Shown here: positions 55,201 to 61,780 of the stretch, piece after piece
How the letters are laid out: each line of letters opens with the position of its first letter
Position numbering within the stretch: position 1 is the stretch's first letter
Assembly: GCA_014338405.1 (NCBI GenBank)
Contig: JTDE01002463.1
Location: 9,120-73,119 of the forward strand
Direction of reading: 5' to 3'
Source of the DNA: Paragonimus skrjabini miyazakii
Lineage: Eukaryota; Platyhelminthes; Trematoda; Plagiorchiida; Troglotrematidae
Length of the DNA stretch: 64,000 bases
The notes under the pieces: generated by a model
Database searches by the model: none
What the model was told of the DNA's origin: nothing
Seen by the model: only the letters and a program-made list of their open reading frames with translations
Position numbers and translations under genes: made by a program

Positions 55201-58200
55201 CAAAGTCCTGGTAACCTACTTGGTCTCTGACAGGTTACAATAAGATAGAGACCGATTACTCTGGCTTGTGGGATAACTCCTGGTCTTGTTTGATTGGGCT
55301 ATCTGTGAGGAACTCACAGATAATTAGGCACTGTAATAAAAACCGCAAGTAGGTTGTTTCACAGATTTCCTCCTACTCTCGTAAACAACCCAATTATTTG
55401 TTTGTGGATCCAGGGACCCCGGATAATAACCAAAACATGTGCCTTAAAAGCAAAGTTTCAACCCCTTTTATCTCTTTTTACATTTAACGTAAGTTTACTT
55501 TCCCTTATGGTTGTGCAACACGTTGGTATCACTAATAATCACTGATGTATTGCTCTTGTTTAAGATAAGTACCATAATGATGACACCTTGTAGCATTCGC
55601 GACCGTTTGCACGTTCACAGTTGTTGATCCGTAAGAAGTTTTCGGTGTATTCAATGTTTCATATGCATACCAATCGAATACAAAGTTCTGGACTATTAGT
55701 TACTGTAGTTCGGAATCGTACCCAGTACCCATCCCAAACAAAAGCTCTCAACCGCAAAAGAAGTATTTTCAGTGTATCCCTCAAGTATTATTTTGGATAG
55801 CACAGCGACTGCAGTTGTGACAAACACAAAATGGTCGTTGTTTTAATGAGTTTTATTTAGGTATAGCGCAGAAATGAAATCTGAGTTTAGTGACAATCAT
55901 TTTTGAATACTGTTCATGTTATCCGATGACAGAAACCACGGCAACTGCCCCATCACAGTTTAGTTTGCTTTATAAAGTTTATTAAAATACTATTTTTTAT
56001 TGGTCATAAGGGAAACTTTTAAGGAATTAGATAAGTATGCAGACATTTTTGAAACGCTCGAATGAATAGTAACGAAAACAAAAGTAAATTTCAAAGCTAG
56101 AAATAATATCATCATGACCGTAGGTCTTGTTCAACAGCGGTTTCGCAAACTATACAAAAACTACCTTTAAAATGGTACTATTCAGAAGATCCAAAACACT
56201 GTTTGGATTCCTGTGTGCCACCGATAGATCCACATTAGGATCCAGCTGAACCAGGAGAAGTTTGCCATCCAGCACGTAAGATTCGAATTCACAGTGAAAT
56301 GTGAAATTATCACCAATGCACACCGTACTATTCAAGTTGAACATAATACCGAACGGTGGCGAAGGAATCACTACGGATGCATCGTACACAGATGAAGGTT
56401 GATCCAGTGTTATCTCGCCTGGTTTATCGTCCCAAAACATCGCGCTGTGCATAAAAAGTGATATGAGAACAGCATGTTGTAAATACTTCAGATAGATCGA
56501 CTAGTGAACAGGTAGAATTCTTCATTCGTTTCTATTAAACTTCAAAATTTAAACATGAGATATCTTGCGTTATCGTTGAGCTCGATATGTTGAAATATTA
56601 CTAAAGTGGTGACCAATGTTGAGTGAATAAAAATGTGTTACCCGATGAACAGTTTTATGAATTATGCTTACTTGCTTCGTGATGACTAAATTGAATTCTG
56701 TTTGGTGCAATTATTTCGATTATTTCACTCTATTTTGAAGCAGCTGACCCTTTGGATGATAAACATTTTGAAAGAACCAAAATATCTTCCCGTAGTCCGG
56801 TAACGGTTTCTGTAGCAGTTAGGGAGGCATTCTGTTTGAAATTCATGCCTACTCGTACAAGTGGTTGTTGTAGGATAACGACTTTTCAATGAAATTTCGC
56901 CATAAAAAGGTGCCCTGTACATATAATTCCTGTTGTCCAAACAAATTCAGTCAAAACTCAGATCTTCGATATACTGATCGCTTTGGATATAACGACGTTA
57001 GTCCGGCTACCGTTTAATATATACACACTTGATTTTGAGTGTAACTGTATCACTCTACTGTGGCTCCATCTGCCATGACCGCAACAATGATACAAAACAT
57101 TTTCAAAAAAATTTATAGATTCACAAGCGTGAATGGAAGTCATAACACGTATAAACCCTGATAGATTATTCCGTCAAAGCCCTTTCTGAAACAGTAGTAT
57201 GGTTAACAACAATCTGAGAGTTAGTATCAGCCAAAATTACCAACGGGAGAAACTAGACCCATAATAGTTCACGACCACGTTAGTTTCCAATAGATTCACC
57301 GTTTTCTCAGAGCGTCCGAGGACCTTTAAAAAGCTGCTGGTTTCTGCATATATCCAGGTAGACTAGTCAGACATGCTACTCAATCAACCACTTCGATGTG
57401 AATTGAAACATTCCCCCAGCCGGACAGACTGATATGATAAAGTCAAACGAGTTGTCATGACACATCATTTATCAAAACTCGAGTACAATAGTTTCTGGGG
57501 TGTTTAATACGAAGGGAATCATTTGAGAACCAAAAGTTGTCATTCACGATTTCGCACTGGATTTTGAATGATCGCTGTTGGTGGTAAACTTGTCGTCTTT
57601 GATCAATCAATATGATATTGTACATCTCACAAATTTCTCTACTTAGAGAAACTAGCAGCATTTTTCTCGACGATGAGTGTATACGTTGGGATGACAACAA
57701 TTTCAAAGCTTCTCATTTTCATTCTGCAACATTTTATTTAATCGGCCTGAGTTTGTTTCAAAAATTCTAATCTGGAGGGCTTTCGTACCTTTGTGACTTT
57801 CTGGGACAATATAATCCTAAATTACAGGTTTGCACAAGTAAACAGTTAACCTACTCAGAAGGCCAGTCCGGTTGGATGTATTGGGAAAATGGGTCCTTTG
57901 TCGGAACCAGGTCGATCTCACGTTCCAGTTTGTAATAGGAGAGGTTTCCAGGCGATAAAACTGTCGGGGGCATTTCCGGGCTTATGGAACACACGTACCG
58001 ACCGTAATCGACCTCCATTAGATCGAAAATAGTCAAGCCAGCTTCATAACAAATACCTTCTGGAGGCCATAATCCGCAGGGTATACGGTCAAGCTTGATC
58101 GCATACTGTAAATGAAACAAGCATTTTTAACATATGATACTTGGCTGCAATACTGGTAGTTAACATGGTACAGTGGATGATTTAGCAAATACTTAACTGA

Positions 58201-61200
58201 AAAATCTGGACTCCGGTTGGATTTGGGCAAGCGATATGAACAACTTTTTTAAACCCTAGGAAGTAATCTCATGAACCAAACGTTTCACAATGGGATTCAG
58301 TTGATCCTTCAACCCACAAAGATACTGATAGATTCTGGCGTGAACTTTCTCAGAAATCTTGTTTGTGCAGTCAGTCCACCGAATTTTTTGGTGGATTCCA
58401 CGCAAGTCAGTAGAATGTTTGAGTGTGTGAATCCAATTGTGAAATTTATGAGCCCACAACGTGGCTTCATAGCTCAGCTGATACAGCTGATGCCGCATTT
58501 GGACAGGCTGTCATTGTTTAGTCTTTCAGTCCGGCGAAAGCATACATTTTTTAACCCAGTCATTTTTAAATATTCTGTAAAGCCTCACTTGTAATTGAAC
58601 AACGTATAGGGGACAGTCATTAAACGTTCCTCTCCCGAACTCTTTCATCTCAATTGATAGTCTATAAATATTTTTTGAAGTGTGGTAATAATTCATTTTT
58701 GTTATTGTAGATGATGGGATTGATGTTTACTTAAGATTTTTTTACATTCGTCTTGACTCTGTTAACCTGTTTCACTGGAGCCTTAGGGTCAGGTAAAACT
58801 GCCAACTGGCCTCTTCCAAACATTACTGCCAGACTCGGGTTTAGTTATCGTTAGATTTCACTAGTACACCATACACCAAACAAAGTCTCGGCTGTCTATC
58901 AGTAGTCAATACATGGCTCGACAACTTGGCTGATTTCAAGTTGACTGAGAGTACCTACTTTTGAAATAGTTACCTGATCTATACTCAAAGCAATCGGACA
59001 ACCTGAGTAGTACCTAGAGACTTATTTGTTGGGTAGTTACTTATAGTAATTCAATGTAACTGTGTATCGGTTCACCTCCCTCCCACTACACTTTTATTGA
59101 AAACAGCAGGAGCCAAAAGTGCATAGACAATTGTCGGAGAACTGGTCTAATAAATTGTGCCAGAAACGTTTCCGCTAGCATCGCAATCAGTAGAATGAAT
59201 ATAGAAATCTTTGAGACGATGGATTCTGAGGAGGTGTGTGGATTCCGCTCACCAGATCCAAGAAGTGTCGTTACTTTCACCAACTACTGTGCATTGTATC
59301 ACGATTTGATTTGGTGGGCCATGAAACACTGTGTATCGTACCAGTGTTTAGCAATTTATTCAAAAAATACGAATAGAGGCCCGAGAAATTCGAAGCTGTC
59401 TCTGGTGTAAAACAGGATTGTGTCTTAGCTCCAACCCCATTCGGCTGACGGTTGACTGTAATAATACCAGTAGCTCTCCAAAATTCGTAGAACGGTGTCC
59501 AAGTAGTATCTCGTACGGATAGTCGCCTGCTGAATATTGAACACTTCGGTGCTCCAAGACCGTTAGGTAATACGTCTGTTTGGATGCTGTTTCTTGCAAG
59601 TGGACTAAAGCAATGAAGCAGAGTTACAACAAATGACCACGTCTTTCGTAATCGCAGTAGTAAGTTCTGATTGGATCTAGAAAGTGGTTTGTATTCGTTT
59701 GGCCTCCTTCTGGCAGAAATGCTATATTTACCTTTGAGGTCCACACCAATGCAAAAATCATGGATAACTGTGCAGATTTCTGTCACTTGGTTAACAATTT
59801 GTAGAAAGGTCTGTCTGGGGACCAAGATTTACGAGTTCCTGAAGCCACGATTATTGCTGCATTCGGACGTCCTGAAAGACAGACCTGGAGAGGTCAAAGT
59901 CATAAAATAAAAACCGGGTCGCTTGCACTGGTACCACCCGCAAATTAATACGATAGTCCAGCCTACATATTGTATCAGCAGAATGTGCGGTACCTGAGAA
60001 GTTTCCGTTTTCAATATCTAAGACACGTATGGATTTTCTAGTGGCTGAACATGGTTCTGGTCACTGAGGTACTCATGCTGCTTCTCAACCGGCTTTTCTG
60101 ACTGAGATACATTCGTCAGATGGTTACCGAGGGGACACCAAAGTAGTTGTTATGCTTAAAGTTAAACGTAGCTGTGCAAAATCCTGGCGGTCAAAAGCTG
60201 CATAATAGGGTTTACTTAAAGTAAATCATTCACGCCGCAATATAGGTATATGCATACAGCAGAACACAGCCCCGAAACGATTCGTCAGGAGTTGTGCGAT
60301 CTAAATGAGCGCCTGAAATTCAAATGAGCAGCAGCTGCGTGGCGGTGACTTTGACCGTGTGGTATTCAGAGAAACTGTGGGCACCATATGTCATGATGGA
60401 GTGCCCATATGGCATTACGACGAATGCAGTGGCCGTCTCGGATTGGTAGACCGTCAATATATTCACGGTGCACTACCAACGAATAGATAGTGAGTGCGTT
60501 CGACGCACGTGGATTAACTCAGTTGTGCAACTATATACTCTTGTGTTAAATCGTACCAACCAAAGACCCCATCTTTTGGCATACCACTCGTTCTTCTTTA
60601 CAGAAACTTGGACCATAGTGAGTTGCTACCTCTTCTTATCCTAAGCATTTTTGGTGAACGGTATGCTGAGGGTTTTGTTTTGTTTTGCAATCATATACGG
60701 AATCTAGTGATATATGCTTATGTACCGAAATTCTCGTTTTGTATTTTCAATATTATTTTGCAGTTTATCATGTGGTTGTTTAGTATTGGCCCGGCCGGAC
60801 CACGCAATCATCCGAGCATATGCCTTCTGGTCTTAATCCTTTGGGTCTACAATGGACACGGGGTAGATGTAACGCAAGCCACTCTTGGTGATGCAAGCTA
60901 TTAGGCCTACTTTGGCTTCGGTCACTGCGGCAGGTCAGTGCGGAAAATGATGCTGTCAACCGCAATAATTCAGTTGTATCAAATATTAGGTTAGTGAGAC
61001 AGTAATCAACTCGGCCTTTTAATGAAAAGTTGGATTGATGCTCAAAACTCATTCGTTATAGGCGCTTACACTAATGGTAGGTTTAAACAAAAGTGACTGA
61101 AATCGTGTGCTACTGTTCAAAACTAACAGGCTGAAAAGTTCATTTAAGTGTGACATCTGCGCTCAACTGTGGATGGTGTTTGATTTATAATAAACGGTCT

Positions 61201-61780
61201 GATTGGATTGATTGAGTAGCCTACAGTGAATAAACACGTGATAATTAAACGATCTCACTCTACTTTGTTCATAATACTTGCTTCACTAATCCAACACAAT
61301 GTGTTCCGTTATTCTTCTGCGTGTACTTATCATATAATCTTAATTGGTGGCCTATATGATGCAGGATGATAAGTTGTTATGAATTGGTTAAATTGTCATT
61401 ATCACAAATATATATTTTCATAGTATTTGCGCTATAACAAAATGTACGCACTTACTCTCGGTGCTATAACACTGTTTGGAATTGTCTGGGGCAAAGAACG
61501 TCTACTTTTACTGTTTCTGAGCAATCCGTCTGTACTGGCGATAAAAAACCATTGCACTTTTGGTCTGAGCCATTCACTTTGAACATGAAACAAACATGAC
61601 AATTTCACAGTTTCGTGTTCAAAATGATGACGCTGAGTCAAATGTTGTGTTGACCTGTCCAGGAGCCAGGTGAATGTATCTGAAGAATAAATGTTGGTTC
61701 AGAGGATACATTCACTAACAGCACATTACCTTTTCCAGGTTTCACAAAATCTTGTATTTCAAGTACGCATTTTGTATGTT
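18625..61780 (-). CDS. FGF receptor tyrosine kinase gene, multi-exon, 5' end not found
   Basis: This is a receptor tyrosine kinase of the FGF-receptor family, a single-pass plasma-membrane protein expected to bind FGF-like ligands and signal through its cytoplasmic kinase. In planarians and schistosomes, FGFRs are associated with stem cells (established knowledge). Coding exons in transcript order are: (tentative 61730-61780), 61456-61679, 57855-58105, 56165-56444, 52337-52505, 44034-44921, 40486-40596, 30382-30575, 25874-25990, 23138-23208, 18625-19228. They encode roughly 970-985 residues without the N-terminus. Every junction is GT-AG and phase-compatible. The order is Ig-like domains, transmembrane helix, juxtamembrane segment, kinase and C-tail. 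The FGFR assignment over VEGFR, PDGFR or RET rests on YELPLDKNWELPRE before the glycine loop, GACTQSGPLQIVVEYA, SDYYKK and GRLPIKWMAPESLFDR. These closely match vertebrate FGFRs as I remember them. The kinase insert is short, as in FGFRs. Signal peptide, first Ig domain and start codon are not identified. Confidence 0.95.
19525..19790 (-). repeat. SINE-like repeat, copy C, in FGFR intron
   Basis: The reverse complement carries ccaatgcttcttttcaaagg and a tRNA-like block resembling cgcagtggtcaacatggttg. It is antisense to copy D, which starts about 90 bp to the right. Confidence 0.6.
19880..20165 (+). repeat. SINE-like repeat, copy D, in FGFR intron
   Basis: The left end is cgattgggcaatctgaacat-like, the middle is degraded (aaggatatacactactgatg), and the right part has cggtgcttctttttgaaggg and aatgcgacagct. 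Confidence 0.6.
23138..23208 (-). CDS. FGFR exon: P+1 loop and APE motif
   Basis: This 71-bp exon has acceptor cgatgttacag and donor GACGT|gtgagt, and runs from phase 0 to phase 2. It encodes GRLPIKWMAPESLFDRIYTT and KSD. The final valine codon is completed by the next exon, giving SDVWSFG. Identity to the FGFR P+1 loop is high. Confidence 0.96.
24095..24225 (+). repeat. SINE-like repeat, right half (copy F1)
   Basis: This is one of the best-preserved right halves: gagcgaaactcgaatctagt, gcttcttttcgaaagggttc, then gggaatgcgacagctgcgat and a gtgttgttcaacttgaaat end. Confidence 0.65.
24405..24495 (+). repeat. SINE-like repeat, 3' fragment (copy F2)
   Basis: Segments gactggccaattctggaggg, tctatgggaatgcaacagct and aagtggtgttcaattt repeat the right end of F1 about 300 bp downstream in the same orientation. 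Confidence 0.6.
25874..25990 (-). CDS. FGFR exon: catalytic loop, DFG and activation-loop tyrosines
   Basis: This 117-bp exon has acceptor ctcctag and donor AGCACT|gtgagt, phase 0 on both sides, giving 39 codons. It encodes the tyrosine-kinase catalytic loop HRDLAARN, the metal-binding DFG, and SDYYKK with the tandem tyrosines whose phosphorylation activates FGFRs. All catalytic residues visible here are intact, so the kinase is predicted to be active. Confidence 0.97.
25991..30381 (-). other. FGFR intron, nothing else recognised
   Basis: A 4.4-kb phase-0 intron. I see no repeat or coding signal that stands out. Confidence 0.8.
30382..30575 (-). CDS. FGFR exon: hinge, kinase insert and helix E
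   Basis: This 194-bp exon has acceptor gatccaacacag and donor AGATCG|gtatgc, and runs from phase 1 to phase 0. It encodes GPLQIVVEYAPHGNLRDFLRARR, i.e. the hinge with a valine gatekeeper as in vertebrate FGFRs. A short kinase insert follows, then the helix ending in ALGMDYLASRS. The insert contains no tyrosine-rich recruitment region of the PDGFR or KIT type. The intron before it is 9.9 kb and contains the larger assembly gap. Confidence 0.96.
34090..34881. other. assembly gap (792 N)
   Basis: A run of N inside the 9.9-kb FGFR intron. The non-round length suggests an estimated gap. Open frames that bridge it are artefacts of translating N. Confidence 0.97.
34904..34926. repeat. short (ATG)n microsatellite next to assembly gap
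   Basis: A run of atgatgatgatgatg begins about 25 bp after the N run. Such trinucleotide tails end some RTE-type LINEs, but no LINE body is visible here because the gap removes the left side. Confidence 0.6.
39080..39355 (-). repeat. SINE-like repeat, copy E with tRNA-like promoter boxes
   Basis: This is the most informative copy. On the minus strand the order is: cgagacgatcgggcaacctg; a tRNA-like unit with box A tggcgcagtggtaaa and a box-B-like ggtgttctagtcc about 45 bp later; aaaactcgagtctagtgctt; ttttcgaaaggggccgactgg. Box A matches the tRNA consensus well and box B only moderately. This is why I call the family tRNA-derived. Confidence 0.68.
39380..39432 (+). repeat. SINE-like repeat, 3' fragment beside copy E, inverted
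   Basis: Segments aatgagaatacgaaagctgc and gatcagttgtcagtgatgtt repeat the family's right end, in the orientation opposite to copy E. Confidence 0.55.
40486..40596 (-). CDS. FGFR exon: kinase N-lobe, helix C
   Basis: This 111-bp exon has acceptor ttttaaatttcag and donor TCAG|gtaagg, phase 1 on both sides. It encodes helix C with the salt-bridge glutamate in LVRETEMMK, then FGQHPHLIKLYGACTQSG. The last codon is split with the next exon, as expected for the FGFR GACTQ/DGPL boundary. Confidence 0.96.
40597..44033 (-). other. FGFR intron, nothing else recognised
   Basis: A 3.4-kb phase-1 intron. Short ATCATC-rich runs near 41.46 kb are the only low-complexity feature I noted. Confidence 0.8.
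44034..44921 (-). CDS. FGFR exon: transmembrane helix, juxtamembrane region and kinase glycine loop
   Basis: This 888-bp exon has acceptor gcattcgtttttag and donor TTACGGA|gtaagt, and both ends lie in phase 1. It starts with a short ectodomain stub, then a transmembrane helix (about VLSLLGFLVLVMIFFIISL) with basic residues after it. A hydrophilic Ser/Thr-rich juxtamembrane segment of about 190 residues follows. Next come the FGFR-type kinase entry YELPLDKNWELPRE, the glycine loop GEGAFG and the ATP-anchoring lysine in VAVKML. Two features are longer than in vertebrate FGFR1 as I recall it: the juxtamembrane segment (about 80 there), and the stretch from the glycine loop to VAVK (about 47 versus 26 residues). 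The Met near position 44892 is internal, not the start: the exon is open upstream to a good acceptor. Confidence 0.95.
46733..46760. repeat. 14-bp tandem duplication
   Basis: The 14-mer tattacttattcag occurs twice back to back. It lies in an FGFR intron and carries no other signal. Confidence 0.9.
48240..48345 (-). repeat. tRNA-related repeat, inverted copy
   Basis: The reverse complement has taactcagctggtagaccgc and gatggttctaatccaaccgg about 35 bp further, the box A / box B spacing of a tRNA-derived SINE. Confidence 0.5.
48926..49613 (+). mobile_element. Penelope-like retroelement fragment inside an FGFR intron
   Basis: This is a third copy of the same family, antisense to the host gene. 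Collinear blocks lie in shifting frames: RTLAEEMSLLRTTLKENDY near 48.98 kb; LTAAIRRTCYAAQLVILFTT near 49.16-49.23 kb; VNEHIPVWVRKTVMDTTMP from 49333; and RRLLRFAEAVATSKCKPPRC near 49.51 kb, ending at LPW and TAA at 49611. The GIY-YIG core itself seems deleted between about 49.29 and 49.33 kb. At least three frame changes make it a pseudogene. A GT-rich low-complexity tract follows at 49617-49660. Confidence 0.82.
52337..52505 (-). CDS. FGFR exon: second half of the membrane-proximal Ig domain
   Basis: This 169-bp exon has acceptor ttttttcgcag and donor GGAAG|gtgaga, and runs from phase 0 to phase 1. It encodes the closing strands of Ig domain III: NVNKDMEGGYLCIGG holds the D-x-x-G-x-Y-x-C motif, followed by the final strand MHLVVKG. 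The exon ends in CRELE, and the split Asp leads directly into the transmembrane exon. I saw no mutually exclusive alternative copy in the upstream intron, but I searched by eye only. Confidence 0.9.
52506..56164 (-). other. FGFR intron inside Ig domain III, no alternative exon seen
   Basis: A 3.7-kb phase-0 intron that splits the membrane-proximal Ig domain. In vertebrate FGFRs the equivalent interval carries alternative exons. I saw none with a D-x-G-x-Y-x-C motif on the minus strand, but the search was by eye. Confidence 0.7.
52905..52972 (+). repeat. tRNA-related repeat fragment
   Basis: The segment aaggtagagcgcttgccgca is followed by a perfect box B, ggttcgaatcc, within tgtcgctggttcgaatccag. 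It shares tttctgtcgct..tcgaatccagc with the 9.8 kb copy. Confidence 0.55.
56165..56444 (-). CDS. FGFR exon: first half of the membrane-proximal Ig domain (D3-like)
   Basis: This 280-bp exon has acceptor tttttatgcacag and donor TTAAAG|gtagtt, and runs from phase 2 to phase 0. It includes CIGDNFTFHC, with the first conserved Ig cysteine, and several potential N-glycosylation sequons (NST, NFT, NST). The core tryptophan expected about 10-15 residues after the cysteine is absent: the stretch reads ESYVLDGKLLLVQLDP. The fold is completed by the next exon. The split resembles the IIIa plus IIIb/IIIc arrangement of vertebrate FGFR genes. Confidence 0.87.
56445..57854 (-). other. FGFR intron, nothing else recognised
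   Basis: A 1.4-kb phase-2 intron between Ig-domain exons. Confidence 0.8.
57855..58105 (-). CDS. FGFR exon: second half of D2-like Ig domain and linker
   Basis: This 251-bp exon has acceptor gtttcatttacag and donor TTCTGA|gtaggt, and runs from phase 0 to phase 2. It carries the F-strand signature of an Ig domain, EVDYGRYVCSI (D-x-G-x-Y-x-C), which pairs with VKLSC of the preceding exon. After it comes a linker of about 45 residues rich in proline, acidic residues and aromatics. The extra codons between donor and in-frame stop are explained by the splice: two bases GA join C of the next exon to give Asp. Confidence 0.85.
58460..58515 (+). repeat. tRNA-related repeat fragment
   Basis: The segment cttcatagctcagctgatac, then agctgatgccgcatttggac, resembles the box A half of the family. 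The box B half is missing. Confidence 0.4.
59383..59616 (+). mobile_element. RTE-like LINE reverse-transcriptase remnant in an FGFR intron
   Basis: One plus-strand frame carries KFEAVSGVKQDCVLAPTPF (to 59442), the classic non-LTR reverse-transcriptase box before the catalytic core (G-V-x-Q-G-C-x-L-x-P). In the same frame is RTDSRLLNIEHFGAPRP (about 59515-59565), resembling the T-D-G-x-L-L-N stretch of RTE-clade LINEs. The expected YADD/FADD motif is unrecognisable, and in-frame stops occur at 59446 and in the middle. Weaker similarity may extend left to about 59.2 kb. Clade assignment is from memory of motifs; a CR1-like element is possible. Confidence 0.7.
61120..61196 (+). repeat. SINE-like repeat, 3' fragment (copy G)
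   Basis: Segments aacaggctgaaaagttcatt, gtgacatctgcgctcaactg and tggatggtgtttga match the family's right end. Confidence 0.5.
61456..61679 (-). CDS. FGFR exon: first half of an Ig-like domain (D2-like)
   Basis: This 224-bp exon has acceptor ttattcttcag and donor CCGAGA|gtaagt. It starts in phase 1 and ends in phase 0. It encodes the beginning of an Ig-like domain: the first disulfide cysteine lies in HETVKLSC and the core tryptophan in KVQWFF. The partner cysteine (GRYVC) is in the next exon, 3.35 kb away. In its position before the domain holding the second Ig fold and the transmembrane helix, it corresponds to vertebrate FGFR Ig domain II. The sequence is divergent, so this rests on Ig pattern, order and phase rather than on close similarity. 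Confidence 0.78.
61730..61780 (-). CDS. tentative FGFR extracellular mini-exon
   Basis: A 51-bp candidate exon lies between a pyrimidine-rich acceptor (ttcaattcacag) and a donor (AAAAG|gtaatg). It encodes about 16 residues (HTKCVLEIQDFVKPGK) in the phase needed by the next exon: it ends with one base of a codon and the next exon begins with two. It would be separated from that exon by an intron of only 50 bp, far shorter than the others in this gene. The family does not conserve this part of the ectodomain, so support rests only on splice signals, phase and an open frame. Confidence 0.4.

Larger units (their letters stand above)
58106..61455 (-). other. FGFR intron with LINE remnant
   Basis: A 3.35-kb phase-0 intron that splits the D2-like Ig domain. 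It contains a tRNA-related fragment, the RTE-like remnant, an unassigned coding-like stretch at 60.30-60.49 kb and SINE-like copy G. Confidence 0.75.
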
